Assembly: GCA_023053575.1 (NCBI GenBank)
Contig: JAKZAP010000016.1
Span: 17,812,030-17,876,029, forward strand
Reading direction: 5' to 3'
Source of the DNA: Branchinecta lynchi
Taxonomy: Eukaryota; Arthropoda; Branchiopoda; Anostraca; Branchinectidae
Length of the DNA stretch: 64,000 nucleotides
Each line of letters begins with the position of its first letter. Position 1 is the first letter of the stretch. Of the stretch, positions 33,467 to 44,145 are shown one piece after another. Below the pieces are notes generated by a model. That model worked only from the letters and a program-made list of their open reading frames with translations, ran no database searches and was not told the DNA's origin. A program made the position numbers and the translations under genes.

Positions 33467-33667
33467 ATGGTGACAGTGATTCGGAATGATTTAGAGGAAC
33501 AGAAAAGTGGAGCAAGTGGTGTTTCCGGTGTTAGAAATAGTTTTAGTGTGGGGAGCTGGTGCAATATGGTTATGGATATCGCTGGTGCAAGTAGGGGGGA
33601 GCCTCCTCCACTTCACCCCCATGGATTAATAAGAGGGGAACTCGCCACTTCTACTCCGTTAGAGCAG
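33467..33667 (+). CDS. Candidate first coding exon of the ZO-1/polychaetoid gene
   Basis: A 67-codon open frame opens right after a TAA and ends exactly at CAG|GTCAGT, a good donor (33668). It ends in phase 0, and the PDZ1 exon at 40633 starts in phase 0, so the two join cleanly as ...[18 protein letters not shown]. The encoded segment is Ser/Gly/Pro-rich (GEPPPLHPHGLIRGELATS), like the disordered leaders before PDZ1 in many ZO proteins. Two starts are possible: the first ATG at 33467 (weak context, T at -3) or the in-frame MVMDIAGAS start near 33566. I saw no family-specific motif, so the assignment rests on phase, splice site and position. Another exon between the two is possible. Confidence 0.45.
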
Positions 33668-33837
33668 GTCAGTGTCTCGAGAATATCTGCTTCCGGTATC
33701 CGATATCTCATGTAGTATTTGCTGAAAGCGAGCAAGAATCGTAATAAAGATAAGTGAAATGCTGTTATATGGACAGTGGCGAACTTCTGCTTATGCAATG
33801 CGGGCCTCGGGATGTTGTAACTGTATGATATGATATA

Positions 33838-34135
33838 TTTGCTTAAAGCCCGATGGCCATCGCATACAAAACAAATCAAAAACAAACATCAACTCTTCTA
33901 ATAAATCTTATCTACAAAAACTCTTCTCTATGCTTCCGGACTACCCGCAAAAACCTTCCAAGCTGCCTAACCCCAATCAAACTTTTCTCCTTAAACTTTT
34001 CCACCAACCAACCTTCCCCGAAAATCTGCTCCCCAAATATTTCAAGTCGCAAATCCTTCAGTTCCACACATTGGCACATAAAATGAAACAAATTCTCGTC
34101 CACACAACCACACATAGGGCAGAAGTGTTGTAATG
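33838..34135 (-). pseudogene. LINE pol C-terminus fragment with CPMCG motif and 3' UTR
   Basis: The minus strand reads CPMCGCVDENLFHFMCQC then VELKDLRLEIFGEQIFG, a zinc-knuckle-like C-terminal tail of a LINE pol, ending at a stop near 33910. The 3' UTR follows: 'ggccatcgggctttaagca', then an A/T-rich tail toward 33838. Everything upstream (RT, endonuclease) is missing, as expected for a 5'-truncated insertion. Confidence 0.65.
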
Positions 34136-35273
34136 TGTAAAAATGTAAACCGGATAATGTTTATAAAAGAATACCGTTGTTGGTGCTTGTCTGTTTCATT
34201 TTAAGTCTCGTTTAAGTATGAATGTATAATTTCTAAAGTCTAAGTAGTCTACATTCAGTAAATAAAAAGTAAAAACAAAGTTTGTTTTTTGCTAAATTAC
34301 GAATAGGGTCTGAAAAAGACTGTTAACCGCATAGGGGTCCTGGATGTCTTTGCCCCGGACTGTATGAAATGTAATTGTCGAGATGAAATCCCGCAACAGT
34401 GACCGATTTGGATTTATAATCTGTCGCCAGATCCTTTGAGAAATAACCCGTCCAGATATTCCGTTGATTTGGCCGATATAAGCGTACATGTGATAGAGAT
34501 TTCAATGTGACTCTGTAGTAGGGTTGTGAGAATTTTCAGAACATTTTACAACCTACTAATTTATCACCGGCTCTTTTGAAGGGTGACCCGGCCTAGTCTG
34601 GGGTCTTTTGTCTCTTATTGCTCTGACTTATGACCAGGGGTAGAGGTCATTTGGCATATGGGGTTATTATTCTCTCTCTTTTTACTTTTCATACTCTCGT
34701 GACGCCTCATCAGTTTCATATGTACAAAAAAGTACCCTTCCTCGATTGGCATTTTTCCTATGGTGGCTTTCATATCTGATATATACTTTTTATCGCTTAA
34801 ATTTTCCGTCTTCTGGGGCTGTTAAAGGACCCATTGTACCAATATTTCCAATGCGAACTACTTCCGTAATCGCTCTATTAGTTCTTGAACCCGGAGATTC
34901 GAACTTCTTAGGTACATTCTAACCCCCTAACGACAGTTCTCTTATTTTCACAAATGCTTGCTTTAACGTTTTCGATGCGTATCGTGCTCTCGTCGATTGT
35001 TCGCGAGAAGCTCACTCGTCAGATAAAACGCTTATGTGATTTTTTCCCTACAAAGAATTATCTGGAAGTATGAAGTGCGAGGTGTGCTTTAAGTGAAGTG
35101 GAACTAGACTGTCGGATCTCATCCCTGCGCTGTTGAACTTGAAGAAATCTTGCTCGTTCAGTTTAATAAATGCTATGCTTTATTTGCGTTCTTACTAGCT
35201 GCAGATTCTTACTTTGTCTAAGAAGTCGAAAACCTGTGAAACACCTCAGAATTCTGCGACAGTGGCGATACTG
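34136..35273. other. Intron-position sequence, no gene recognised
   Basis: AT-rich, no exon-like frame with splice borders. Minus frames at 34292-34505 overlap each other and lack motifs. Confidence 0.35.
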
Positions 35274-35928
35274 TAATGGACCGTTCACGCTTATGTTGTA
35301 AGACGATCAAAAGTGCTTCGCCTTTTCAGCCGTATCCTCTGCAGCCGTTCAAGTTGAAAATCGAGTTGTACGCCGCTCGCCGACCTTTGGAGATCTTCAA
35401 AACGGAACCTTAAACCTGACAATCCATCCCAAGAGAACATAACCTTTGATGACTTTCATGTGGAATTTTAGATCAGCCTCGACCGGTTTTACGAAAATCC
35501 AGTATAATACTCGGTATAATATCTGCTGCTGTGTCTGTTGGGCTAGTGTAGCCTATATTCCTCGATTTAAATTTGAGCCTACCAGGATTGTTCTTCTTAT
35601 TTCAGAGAAGGTAAAAGCTTGTAATTGAAACATAATTATTTGTATGACTGACTTTCATTCAAAGAACTCATTCAGTCTGCATTCAGTTACTTTTATATGA
35701 CGAATATTTCTCCTTGAATGTTTCTCTCTTTCTTCTTCTGTAGTCACGTGACGGAAACGCATTGCTATGATTGGTCACGTATAACTTTTAACACACAAAA
35801 TAGAACCCGTTCCTATTAATTTTTACCACAGCAAGCCTCGGCGGGATGAAAATTTACCACACATATTCGCGGATAGCACGTATAACTCTGAAATTATGCA
35901 CCGTAAACGTAAGGTTGAACGGTCCTTA
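35274..35928. mobile_element. Possible MITE with TAAKGGACCGTTCA ends
   Basis: The left TAATGGACCGTTCACGCTTA and the right end, whose reverse complement reads TAAGGACCGTTCAACCTTA, are inverted repeats about 650 bp apart. The TSD is unclear. There is no transposase. Confidence 0.45.
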
Positions 35929-36236
35929 AGGGAGTGGTAAAACCTACAAAATTTGCACAAGTCTGACACAGCGTCACATTTCAATGTCTCAAGTTTCCCA
36001 AACCAGAACTAGCAATCGCTATGCAAGTTTTTTGTGGGTGTTTCTTGAAACCTGATATAACTGAACGTAATCCCACTAGAATACTAAAATCTGGATGGGT
36101 CAGCTCTGTCGTCAAATACTCGAGCAGACAGTGAAACATGTTTGTCTTGGACAGGTGGACATGCATTTGCAGTTGCAGCTGAAGATTTTAGGAGTGGCTC
36201 CTTTTCCCCCAGGTTATGGATAAGAAATCATATGGA

Positions 36237-36601
36237 CAGACCCGTATCCAGGAATTTATTTCGGGGGGGGGGGGGGGAGGGTTATTCTTTGCTGGTCGGA
36301 CAAAAAAGCCAGGGTTGGCCACCAAGAACCAGGGTCTACGAGTTACTTCATTACTTCAGGATACTTTGGGTTAGTCAGGATAACTTTGGGTTACTTTTGG
36401 TTACTTTGGGTTAGTCAGGGTTACGTTGGGCTACATTACATTGGGTTACTTTGAGATACTTTTGAGTTACTTTCGAGGGTGTACGAAGTTACTTTTGGTG
36501 ACCAACCCTGGCAAAAAAAAGTACAAAAAACACGCAGTTCAGAGCGAAAAGCCTATAAAAATTATTATTTTTGTATGTTTCGGGGGGGGGGGGGGGCCTT
36601 G
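36237..36601 (-). mobile_element. Poly-C hAT-like MITE, minus, split by another MITE
   Basis: CAGACCCGTATCCAGG at the left and GGGGGGCCTTG at the right, flanked by CATATGGA and CATATGGG (7/8). The interior carries the family's 'gaaataaattcc' and 'tgtatgtttcggggg' blocks in minus orientation. It is interrupted at 36309-36511 by a CCAGGGTTGG MITE, so the CCAGGGTTGG family was active later. Confidence 0.8.
36309..36511 (+). mobile_element. CCAGGGTTGG MITE, copy 2 (nested, 203 bp)
   Basis: CCAGGGTTGGCCACCAAGAA at the left and GGTGACCAACCCTGG at the right. TSD CAAAAAAG / CAAAAAAA (7/8). It is 38 bp longer than the other two copies because the internal 'gggttact' array has more units. Confidence 0.8.
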
Positions 36602-36633
36602 CATATGGGTAAAAATGTAATATCTCTTTTAAT

Positions 36634-36700
36634 ATAATCGATCAGTCAATCAACGTTTATACCAAATAGCTTAAAGCTAGAAGAGGTCAACATGAGAAAT
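36634..36700 (-). mobile_element. LINE 3' tail, (ATTG)n-like, minus orientation
   Basis: 'atcgatcagtcaatcaacg' then 'ccaaatagcttaaagctag' matches the block at 5303-5362 ('aatcaatcaatcaag', 'ccgaatagctaaaagctag'). Confidence 0.45.
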
Positions 36701-36904
36701 ATCCGATAAAAAGTGCATTAAAACAACAGCAAATTAACTAATACATTTTACGAGAAATCACCTGAAATAAAGAAATAAAACTATAAAAAAATTGGACTTA
36801 CGAATCAGCAGGATATGGCAAAAAAATGTTAAAGCGATTGAGTCGTTTCATTTTAGCATTTGTGTACTGATTTAGCTTTTGAAAGCACTGTTTGTGTCTA
36901 CTTA

Positions 36905-37075
36905 TCCAGGGCGGGCTAGGTCCAGGTTTGACCTTCCCCCCCCCCAACAAACAAATTATCGGTTATATAGACCTATACATCAAATCGATGTTTATCTTTT
37001 ACTCTGAGGTATGGATTAGGTCAGGCCCTTGGGAGGAATCCCCCACACCCCACTGAAATAAATTCCTAGATACTT
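36905..37075 (+). mobile_element. Poly-C hAT-like MITE, decayed
   Basis: 'ccagggcgggctaggtccagg', C-run, 'ggttatatag', 'tatggattaggtc', then 'gaaataaattcctagatac'. Same plan as the intact copies; the ends are worn. Confidence 0.5.
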
Positions 37076-38729
37076 CTCCGATCGGTTCACATAAGGTACT
37101 AGATATATATATACGCTCGCTCCCAAATCATCTCATTGCTTTAAGGTGGGGGGCTGCCCCTTTTATAGGCCCTTCACTCTGCCATCGATTGTTTTTGCAC
37201 CTTTTATCCTAGCATTAGTCTACTGTACATATAAGCTACTGTAAATTAACTTCTTAACTCGTATTTAGTTTTCTGATAACTATGCAGTTTTTCACACGGA
37301 ATCCAGGTCTTCCGTGAATTCGTTCCCACTAAACCGAAACTGTAATTGAGACATACAATCGAGCATAAAAACCGAAATTAGTGACATGGTTACGGTCTAC
37401 GAATTAACTTGCGGATGGAGCAAACGAAGTTATCTCATTTTTTTTTTTTTTTTTTTTTGTGTGGTTGTTCTTGTGACTGGAACCCTGTTAAGTGCCATCA
37501 GTAATATTGGTACTTTTATCCCTTGAGGCGCGTTGTCGGTAAATTGACTTGGCCACCAATTGCACGTAAACTACTTTAAGTTTATTTTATCTTGTATAGA
37601 AAGGATTGAACATTTAATTTTGTTTCTCGCGTCTTTCTCGATCGACTGTCAAAGTTAGTAATTATTGAAATATTGACAGTTTAGGAACAATAAAATAATA
37701 ATTTGTATTCCTAGTAAATAGACCAAACGAAAAGTGCACTTCGAGCGCGATTTGAGAAGTCGACGCCGGAAATATTTCAGCCACCTAGGGACTTGTGTCA
37801 ATTCAGTTCCCACTTAAATATTTTGTTCCGCCTAAATAAAGGTTACTCCGATATACGTTATTTAAATATGAATGACATGGCTCATTCAAATAGTTGAAGA
37901 TTTTTCATTGTAGATACGTATCGTTGTATATTATCTTTATTATTATTATCATTATTTATTTAAATCATTCAAAACTGAAGAATAGTGTATAAAAAGGAAC
38001 AACAACATGTCAGTGAAACTCACACACACTTACATATTAGTAAACAGCTGACGGCTAAAGACAAATTAACCTACTAAATATACAACGAAATACAATTGAA
38101 AATACAAGGTTCAAAATAAACAAACTATTCGGGGCGCTTTTTTGTGAAAAAAAGAAAAAGGTTGTGATGAAGAAGAATGTTGCCTTTTTATGAAAGTTCT
38201 GGATTTTATTATTTAAGGTTTACAAGGGATTCTTCACTTTAAAATTCGGAGTTAGGAAAGAGTTCGCGGAAATCGGGAAACCAAGAAGGAATTTAGAGAG
38301 TTTATAATAAGGAACTTTTAACGCAGAAAGTTCAGAAGGACAGAGAGAAGACCCCGTTTTTGTGTATTCGTTCATTGTGGTGGGCCTTAAAATAGTAATA
38401 ATAATAAAACAAAAATAATAAGGAGACAGATAAAAAGGGAAATACAAAGAAAGCTATTCAAGTATTTATTTATGTACTAAAATCATAGAACACCTGACAA
38501 CTTGGTCTATTGGCCTAGAAGAAATCTCAATTGAACCTTATCCTAAAATAGCCCACCAGTAAAGTAAAATGACAGAATGCAGAGAAAAAAAATCGACTTT
38601 CCACCACACAGACAGCAACTCCTTAAGTTTGCTTAAGTTCTTGATGGCTTATAGAGGCAGAATTAGCACAAGTAGCCCACTTTAAATACTTCCAAAAAGC
38701 AGTTAAACTTTGCCTTCTGCGATGATTAC
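37076..38729. other. Intron-position sequence, no gene recognised
   Basis: AT-rich. A T-run of about 20 lies at 37438-37458. A possible minus LINE tail ('ttatttaaatcattcaaaac') lies at about 37955-37976. No exon candidates. Confidence 0.35.
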
Positions 38730-38806
38730 CACTGGACCGCTACAAGACCCGTTTGTCTGTAAATATTAAGTTTTTGGGATCCCATCAGAACCTTTGGTCT
38801 TGTTTT
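38730..38806 (+). mobile_element. Solo 3' end of a family A element (A5)
   Basis: 'aagacccgtttgtctg' then TTTTTGGGATCCCATCAG, 'aacctttggt' and CTTGTT equals the 3' terminus of A1, A4 and A7. No core or 5' end is attached. Confidence 0.65.
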
Positions 38807-39695
38807 CTACGAGAACTTCACTTATAGCTATAAACAACTGAACGCTCACAAATGGTAATTGTCACAAACCCATGCTTGTCAAAGTGAATCTGTTTCTTCT
38901 CACCAGTCCAGTTGGAAATGAAACAAATAGACGAAGCCATGGTATAAATAAACGTAGTAGACGATATTTGCCGTGGTATGTGACCACAGTTCAGTTCAAT
39001 TCTACTTCAGTTACTTCATGGGAGCACTATTTTTTCCGTAATTGTGTGCCTGTAAACATAATAGTAGCTGAACAGAAGAAAAGTGTTGTTAAAAAGTGTT
39101 ACAATAGTGCTATGTTTTCTTGATAATGCTACTTTTGGAAAAAAGTCTCAAAAGTAGCACTTTCGTGCTACCCGTGGCAACCCTGTTCTGAACATGCCAA
39201 GGAGGATTTGTGGGCCTTCGGTTCACTTTACTACTTCAAATTGTTTTCATCTCAAGGACGGGGCCTATTCCCCTGTCATAAAAATCTTTGGTTTTCTGAG
39301 GCCCCGCCTTGTGGGCCCTGGTGTTGCCTATTAGGGTCCGACACTCGGGTCCTTGACTTGCAAATTACATTCGAAAATATACTTCTGGTTCGTTTGTCAC
39401 GTTAAAAGTTCCTTATATGATATGACATATATTTGCACAAAAACCCCGAGGGTCGTGGAAATACAGTACGTATAAAGACAAAAGGATACATTAACCCTCA
39501 ATCCTTTTCTGCTTAACCACGATAGGAGAGGTGAGAATAAATTATTATTTATTCTACTTAGTTTTAAAATATGGAGAAAAAGGAAAATAACGCAGCAACT
39601 GATACCTCCTGTTGAGGACCTGCAGTCCTAAAAACGCTCTTCAGCTTAAACAAATATATTATCTTTTCGCCAGACTCTTAACTAAATAAGCCTTT
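38807..39695. other. Intron-position sequence, no gene recognised
   Basis: No motif-bearing frame; ordinary AT-rich sequence. Confidence 0.35.
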
Positions 39696-39696
39696 T

Positions 39697-39910
39697 TTGA
39701 TGCTTCATCGAAAGCTTAAGGAATCTTCCTATTTGGCGAACTCCCGGAAAGCATTCGTCCTTCATTACTTTAACCATACACTCTCATCATGCACTCCTTT
39801 TCCAAACACATCTTCTCTCAACTCATTAAGTTCATTACATTCACACATCAAGCGCACCACATTCTCATTCATATCCCCACACATACAACATTCAGTCTTA
39901 CATAATATTT
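39697..39910 (-). pseudogene. LINE pol C-terminus fragment (CCMCG motif)
   Basis: On the minus strand, CMCGDMNENVVRLMCECN then ELNELREDVFGKG aligns with CPMCGCVDENLFHFMCQC / VELKDLRLEIFGE of the fragment at 33912-34130. It is the third decayed copy of this LINE family in the window; one ligand is changed (Leu-Met where His-Phe-Met stands). Confidence 0.55.
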
Positions 39911-40000
39911 GTGTGAAATTTGCTTGTGCGCTATTCAGAGATAACCGATTTCATAGAATTAATTTATTCTTTCGGATTTAATGCCTCTATGTGCTTGTAC

Positions 40001-40556
40001 CTCTGTGCTTGAAAATGTAGCAACTACAAGTTAAGCGTTGCCGAAAACTTAATTAAAACTGGCAGAAAGCAAGACGCATCTTAACATCATCTTCTCACTT
40101 TCTTCAGACGTGACTTCTCCGAGTTGTGTCTTTCACCAACAGCATGCTTGTGTTAGGATTCAAATTTGCTCTTCTGGGTGAATTTTGGGTTGAGGTGCAA
40201 GCACCGCACATTCTGAACGTTATTACTAGATCCCCGGGTGAGAAAAAGATACAAATTCCCAATATGAGTCAAAATAACCTCTGTGCTTGAAAATGTAGCA
40301 ACTACAAGTTAAGCGTTGCCGAAAACTTAATTAAAACTGGCAGAAAGCAAGACGCATCTTAACATCATCTTCTCACTTTCTTCAGACGTGACTTCTCCGA
40401 GTTGTGTCTTTCACCAACAGCATGCTTGTGTTGGGATTTAAATTTGCCTTTTCTGGGTGAATTTCGGGTTGTCGTGCAAGCAGCGCACATTCTGAACGTT
40501 ATTACTAGATCCCGGGGTGAGAAAAAGATACAAATTCCCAATATGACTCAAAATAA
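40001..40556. repeat. 278-bp tandem duplication upstream of PDZ1 exon
   Basis: Copy 1 40001-40278 and copy 2 40279-40556 start at 'ctctgtgcttgaaaatgtag' and end at 'aatatga-tcaaaataa'. They differ at only a few positions, so the duplication is recent. It ends 76 bp before the PDZ1 exon. Confidence 0.9.
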
Positions 40557-40632
40557 TTCAGTTTATTCAAATGTCAGATGCAAAAATAGGCCTTCTTTTC
40601 AGTTTGGCTTTAATCGGTCTCTTCTCTTTTAG

Positions 40633-40805
40633 GCTGCAGAGAGGGTAACCTGGGAATATCACCACGTAACGCTGCAAAGGATACCTGGTTATGGGTTCGG
40701 GATAGCCGTTTCCGGGGGTCGAGACAACCCCCATTTTACGAATGGTGATCCCGCCATTGCCATTTCTGACGTTCTCAAAGGGGGTCCTGCGGAAGGAAAA
40801 TTACA
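40633..40805 (+). CDS. tjp1: ZO-1/polychaetoid-like protein, exon with PDZ1 N-terminal part
   Basis: Encodes [20 protein letters not shown] then [15 protein letters not shown] and [14 protein letters not shown]. The carboxylate-binding loop [17 protein letters not shown] and the [10 protein letters not shown] segment are the signature of the first PDZ domain of ZO-family MAGUK scaffolds, which bind claudin-type C-termini and organise cell junctions at the cytoplasmic face. The acceptor is 'cttctcttttag' (ends 40632) and the donor is ACA|GTAAGT (40806). An alternative acceptor 'gctgcag' 7 bp in would break the frame to the upstream candidate exon. Length is 173 nt, phase 0 to phase 2. The homology is recognised from remembered family sequence, not from a search. 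The symbol is by family; the species' own name is unknown. Confidence 0.93.
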
Positions 40806-40940
40806 GTAAGTGGGTTATTATTGAAGTAATCTATGTTTTGTTAATTAGGCGTATTACAAGGGTGTTTTTCGGTTGTTAGTGGGCGCGTTTCTTCCGATTT
40901 CCACGCGTTTAACGCTTCGGGGGAAAACCGTGGAACCCTA

Positions 40941-41171
40941 CCCGATGAAAAGTTTGTAGTCTGCGTGGTTGTATGACAGTTGTACAAAAAAGTGCATGAG
41001 TTGGGGTCCCAATCTTAAGTATTAGTATCCAGTAGCATCCAGTCTTACTAATAGTAGCATGCAGTAGAATGCAGTAACACGGTAGCCTTGAAATAAAAGC
41101 ATGTAGTAGCATCAGTTCGTACTTTTTCGCACAAGTTCATGCTACGGTTTTGAGATAAATTTTTCATCGGG
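40941..41171. mobile_element. CCCGATGAA TIR element, intact copy (231 bp)
   Basis: CCCGATGAAAAGTTTGTAG (left) pairs with AAATTTTTCATCGGG (right). TA lies on both sides (40939-40940 and 41172-41173), so a TA target is possible. The interior has 'gtagcatccagtcttact' and 'gtagcatgcagtag' units. It sits in the intron 135 bp past the PDZ1 exon. Confidence 0.75.
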
Positions 41172-41359
41172 TAGTCGGTGACGGCAGTGTCCATTCTGAA
41201 GCAACTTTAATTTTTTTTTTTTCGTCAAGTTTATGAGCTTTGGACCACCCATAACATTTATAAGTATTGGACTGAAAGACAGATATGACAAAGTTTCATA
41301 CAGTACATTATTCCATTATTTCCTTGTTTCGCTATTTTTGAAGCACATATGTTTGTTTG

Positions 41360-43290
41360 CCCGATGAAAAATTTGTGGCCTGTGTAGGCTAGTTGTACGA
41401 AAAAGTTGCATGTATTGATATGCAGTAGTACAGAGCGCTTTGATTTAGTTTGCTTCATACTGGGCTAATCTTAAGCAGTAGTATTCAACAGCATCCCACC
41501 TTGCTCCAGTACAGTGATGTAACAAGTACTTCAAATGTGTACTTAAGCATTAAGTATTAAGTACTTCCAAGTTTTCTACTTAAAGCACAATGGACACTTC
41601 TAATGCTTTACTTTGTATTAAACGCTTCACAAATAAACATTTCCGACTTCCTTCAGAAGGCGCTACGAAAATCGGCCGCTTTCTTGTTATCCCTTGTCTT
41701 TACCTCTCTGGCATTTCGGCGATTCAAATCTTAGGAGCTGGGATATCGTGGCAAGAAATTCAAAAAAACTCCCAGCAATGCTTGATAGAAAAGGATATAT
41801 TTGAGATGTCACCAAAGTCAAAGCCGCAGATGCAGTTTACCTGATTGTTCTAGTGTTTCATCAGAAGTTCCATGGCTTAAAGTGCCTATTATAAGATTTT
41901 CTTTGTGGAATAGTGTTGTGAAGCTTGATTAGCTTGCTTTATAAAATGCACCAGAATATGCAATAAGCTTATAAAAAGTAACATAGCTACAAAAATCATT
42001 CAAAAATAAATAATCTATTCGAATCTGAATTATACAAGCTGATTTATGCAGAAAATATAAGATCTACTAAGTATTACAAGAAACATTACTTTTATCTTTG
42101 TCCAAGCTAGTAAATCGAGCATGCACTGGCCCAAAAAATGACGCTTTGAAATATCACAGAGAGGAAACTGTTGAAAAAGCTGCTGATCTAGGGGGTAAGC
42201 ATTGTTCCTAGGTTGTTACGGAGTGGGATTGGGGTAATTTGATGTGCCCATTGAACTTTAAGTATCAAGTTTTAAGTACCAGATCACAATTTTACTTAAG
42301 TAGTACTTGAGTTTTAAGTACAGAACTTTTACTTAAGTAGTATTTCAAGAACTACTTAAGTACAACTCTACTAGCACTATTTCTAGCTCCCTCATATTCA
42401 GTTGGATAGTAGAAAATAAAAAAAAAGTCATATAAACTAAGGCATTTGGCAGTTTAAACAAATAATTAAATACCACGAAAGACACTAGAGCTACGCTTTT
42501 TTGAACGTTAGTTAGTTTTAAACAGTTCCACTTTTATCCACTTGACGAAAGTCGTCTAGCAGTCTACCAAAGTAACTAATTACCGGCTTCTAGCAGTTCC
42601 TCAACGGGTGTCTTCTTCTTTTTCCATTTAGTTCGAACTGCACTGTTCTGGGTCAAGAAACATTCAAAGAAGTGTGCCTTGTTTAAGACAACTGGTTTGT
42701 CTTCTGGCGGGATGCCAGTCAATTTAGTCCTTCTTCCGATTTTATTTTGTTGTTGTTTTTACAACGCTGAAGAATAGCTTTTGATCATTTGATTATTTTT
42801 TTAGAACATCCCCTTTTAAAAGCTTCGATAAGTTGACAACTTCAGCATTAACCGACAGCGAAGAAACAAAACCACTCAGTATCTGTTTTTAGTATTTTTT
42901 GCCAATCCTGAAATCAAACTACTTTTGACGCTTGAAATTCCCTTTTCCGAAAAATCCTTTTCTGTTAAAAAAAAATCATTCGATCGAAGCGGAATGTACT
43001 TGAGAGCGTACTTGAAAGTACTAAAGAATGTGTTGGTACTTGAGAGCTTCAAGTACCTATCTATTTTACTTAAGTATTAAGTGCTCAAGGCAAAATGTAT
43101 TTAAGTAAAATTCAAGTACCTTGATTTTGTACGTAAGTTGGTCTTGAAGTACAAGTACTTGGATTACTTCCCAACACTGCTCCAGTAGCATCCAGTCTTG
43201 CTATAGTAGCATGTAGTAGCATCAGTTTGTAGTGCATGCTACTTTTTCGTACGACTTCATAATACTATTCTGAGATTATTTTTCATCGAG
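41360..43290. mobile_element. CCCGATGAA TIR element split by a hAT-like insertion
   Basis: The left arm 41360-41511 starts CCCGATGAAAAATTTGTGG. The right arm 43180-43290 ends TTATTTTTCATCGAG. Both match the 231-bp copy in order. The insertion at 41512-43179 is bracketed by CTCCAGTA on both sides. Its own TSD is not evident. Confidence 0.75.
41512..43179. mobile_element. hAT-like element with perfect TSD CTCCAGTA
   Basis: The left end CAGTGATGTAACAAGTACTT and right end AAGTACTTGG then ATTACTTCCCAACACTG are the usual hAT-type CAGTG-tg termini. CTCCAGTA occurs exactly at 41504-41511 and 43180-43187. 'acttaagtattaagtactt' motifs are dense near both ends, and another cluster lies in the middle (about 42255-42370), which may mark a second, older element. 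The 84-codon frame 41590-41844 has no transposase motif, so the element is non-autonomous. Confidence 0.85.
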
Positions 43291-43548
43291 GTAGAGTTTT
43301 GATTGTTATAACAGCATTTTCCCGTGTTTTTGCTGTAAGTCAACGGGCCTGCAGAAAACGCTTAAAACATACGAAGTCGTTGGTAACTTGTTAAAAGCAG
43401 AGCCTGTTTTTGAAGTTTTCAACTATTTTACTGAATCGTAGTAAATAGTACGAGGTGTCCTTTAAGAGGGGTACCAGGTTGAAAGCCTGTTTACATGTGT
43501 AATATTATTTGTTACTTACACCCAGTACTTATATTCAATTTTTTTCAG

Positions 43549-43733
43549 GGTCAACGACAGGGTTTTATCCGCAAATAACGTACCATTGGAAAACGTTGAT
43601 TACAACACAGCAGTCCAAGTGCTCCGCGATAGTGGCGCCGCCGTCAGTTTGGTGGTGAAAAGACGGATCATTATTCCGGGTGGAGACCCACTAACGATGA
43701 AAGTGACGTTAACCAAAGGAAAGAAAAAAGAGG
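43549..43733 (+). CDS. tjp1: ZO-1/polychaetoid-like protein, exon: end of PDZ1, start of PDZ2
   Basis: The codon split across the intron gives CA|G, so the join reads [18 protein letters not shown]. It encodes VNDRVLSANNVPLENVDY and AVQVLRDSGAAVSLVVKRR, the second half of PDZ1 (the beta-strand 'NDRV', the helix B 'AVQVLR', the last strand 'VSLVVKR'). Next comes IIIPGGDPLTMKVTLTKG, the first strand of PDZ2. The acceptor is 'aatttttttcag' and the donor is GAGG|GTAAGT (43734). Length 185 nt, phase 2 to phase 1. The short PDZ1-PDZ2 spacing fits ZO proteins, in which PDZ2 mediates dimerisation. Confidence 0.93.
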
Positions 43734-44145
43734 GTAAGTTTGATGCTTTGGGCTTTTTATAAAGAATTTCTTATGTTTTCCCCCTCCCTCCTGGCTGTCA
43801 GGGGCCGAATCGAACGTTTGAATTTTACTGCAAGTAAAATTAAAACTGTGTCATACCCCACTTCGGTTTGGTACACTTACGTACGGTACACACGGTACTT
43901 TCATACGGTACAGTTCGATAGGGGTAAAACACTAAAATGCTAATAATAATTAAGAAATTAACCTCGGCTAGTAGCCAAGTTTCTCAGCTTTGTTTTGACA
44001 TAAAGAAAAAAATCAGATTGTTGCAATTCCTATTGGAGTTGGGACTTAGCCTAGTAGAGCCTGCCCGTTCGTCTGTTAGCAAGATCACTCGCGACGGGGT
44101 TGAGATGTTTGTCTTAAGTGTGATCGCAGTACAGGTTCAAGTTCA

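Noticed and set aside
41590..41844. 84-codon frame as hAT transposase
   Set aside because: Too short and lacks any hAT dimerisation or catalytic motif.
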